Assembly: GCA_017510605.1 (NCBI GenBank)
Contig: JAFWMQ010000017.1
Span: forward strand, 186,001 to 250,000
Direction: 5' to 3'
Source: Clostridiales bacterium
Lineage (GTDB): Bacteria; Bacillota; Clostridia; Saccharofermentanales; Saccharofermentanaceae
DNA: 64,000 bases
Position numbers and translations under genes: made by a program. The notes under the pieces are model-generated. The model had not been told where the DNA came from, searched no databases, and saw only the letters and a list, made by a program, of their open reading frames with translations. Numbering within the stretch: position 1 is the first letter of the stretch; every line of letters starts with the position of its first letter. This document shows positions 63,460 to 64,000 of the stretch, in pieces.

Positions 63460-64000
63460 TTATTCATAATACTGGGCGCCGTCTATATCCGGCATCTGAT
63501 CACCGGCAAACGATGCGTCGAAGTATATTGCCAGGAATCTTTTGATATTCTCTTTTCTCATGCGTCTGATATCGAATCCCTGATCGGATATTGTCTTTTC
63601 AACACGGTTCATCTCTGCGAATACCTGCTCCGGCTTCATATTTCTGCATCTTATAACGAATGCGAATTGTCTGGCCGTAGCCATTTCAAGCTGGATATTG
63701 TCGAGGAACTCTCTGTCCTTCGCCAATATAGACCTGATCAGCGGATTAGGTTCTTCGTCTATTCTTTCTGACAAATAGACTTTGTTGTTATCGAAGCATT
63801 CAGAAGCGTCAGTGCATACAAACTCCAGGTTAGGCTTAGCAGATAAAGCCAGCATTAGCTGCCTGATCTTCGTGGTTATCGCATCTTTGGAGAGTACGGA
63901 TATGTTAGTAGGACTTACCTGATAAAAGAGAAGTTCATATTTATCTGTTGCAAGTCCGTATTTTGTGAAGGATTTCACGCCGATGAGATCCTGCACGGAC
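63460..64000 (-). CDS. TrsD/TraC-like transfer protein, cut by the window edge
   Basis: At least 178 residues; the frame is open at the right edge, so the start probably lies outside. The sequence (LLFYQVSPTNISVLSKDAI, VYLSERIDEEPNPLIRSILA, ATARQFAFVIRCRN) resembles small proteins encoded just before the VirB4 ATPase in Gram-positive transfer systems (TrsD-like), related to the VirB4 N-terminal region. It ends 23 bases before the VirB4 start. Confidence 0.6.
   Translation of the reverse strand, partial: SVQDLIGVKSFTKYGLATDKYELLFYQVSPTNISVLSKDAITTKIRQLMLALSAKPNLEFVCTDASECFDNNKVYLSERIDEEPNPLIRSILAKDREFLDNIQLEMATARQFAFVIRCRNMKPEQVFAEMNRVEKTISDQGFDIRRMRKENIKRFLAIYFDASFAGDQMPDIDGAQYYE

Overview
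The window looks like the left half of a large integrative and conjugative element (ICE) from a low-to-mid GC Bacillota, most likely a gut-type Clostridia (Lachnospirales/Oscillospirales grade). The evidence is strong GGAGG-type ribosome binding sites, lipoproteins with Thr-rich linkers, a Tn916-family integrase/excisionase pair and a Gram-positive type IV secretion module. I see no tRNA, rRNA or CRISPR array.

Layout. 0-4 kb: ICE recombination and regulation end, all on the minus strand (integrase cut by the window edge, excisionase, sigma-like factor, zinc ribbon protein, ImmA-type metallopeptidase). 4.1-8.7 kb: a minus-strand operon of two dynamin-like GTPases plus a small zinc-finger protein, resembling the Eleos (LeoA/LeoBC) defence system. 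8.9-12.6 kb: a DUF4177 protein, two lipoproteins and a divergent membrane Ser/Thr kinase/XRE regulator pair.

12.6-39.7 kb: a block bounded by two imperfect 38-bp direct repeats (32/38 identical). It holds (a) a six-gene operon starting with a Druantia type III-like pair (DruH-like and DruE-like DUF1998 helicase), followed by NERD-UvrD helicase, DnaQ-type exonuclease, GIY-YIG/DUF2075 helicase and a DUF2779 double nuclease; (b) an ADP-ribose group (NADAR and ADP-ribosylglycohydrolase); (c) a coupled Sel1, J-domain, HIRAN and zinc protein series; (d) an AbiH-like gene; (e) at the right end, XRE regulators, a serine recombinase and four accessory genes. I read this block as a candidate nested mobile defence island.

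39.8-53.5 kb: a GIY-YIG and PD-(D/E)XK-like nuclease pair, then a type I restriction-modification locus with hsdR, hsdM, three hsdS genes in one orientation, an embedded DUF262/DUF1524 gene and a tyrosine recombinase. Shared repeats at the 5' end, middle and 3' end of each hsdS indicate specificity shuffling.

53.5-64 kb: minus-strand conjugation genes (VirB4 ATPase, NlpC/P60 hydrolase, ribbon-helix-helix protein, MobP-type relaxase, Toprim protein, VirD4 coupling protein, DUF5688 protein). An iteron-rich stretch upstream of the relaxase operon is a candidate oriT.

Taken together, the element carries its own transfer machinery at both ends and a stack of at least four anti-phage-like modules between them. 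All functional statements rest on motif recognition by eye; no database search was run.
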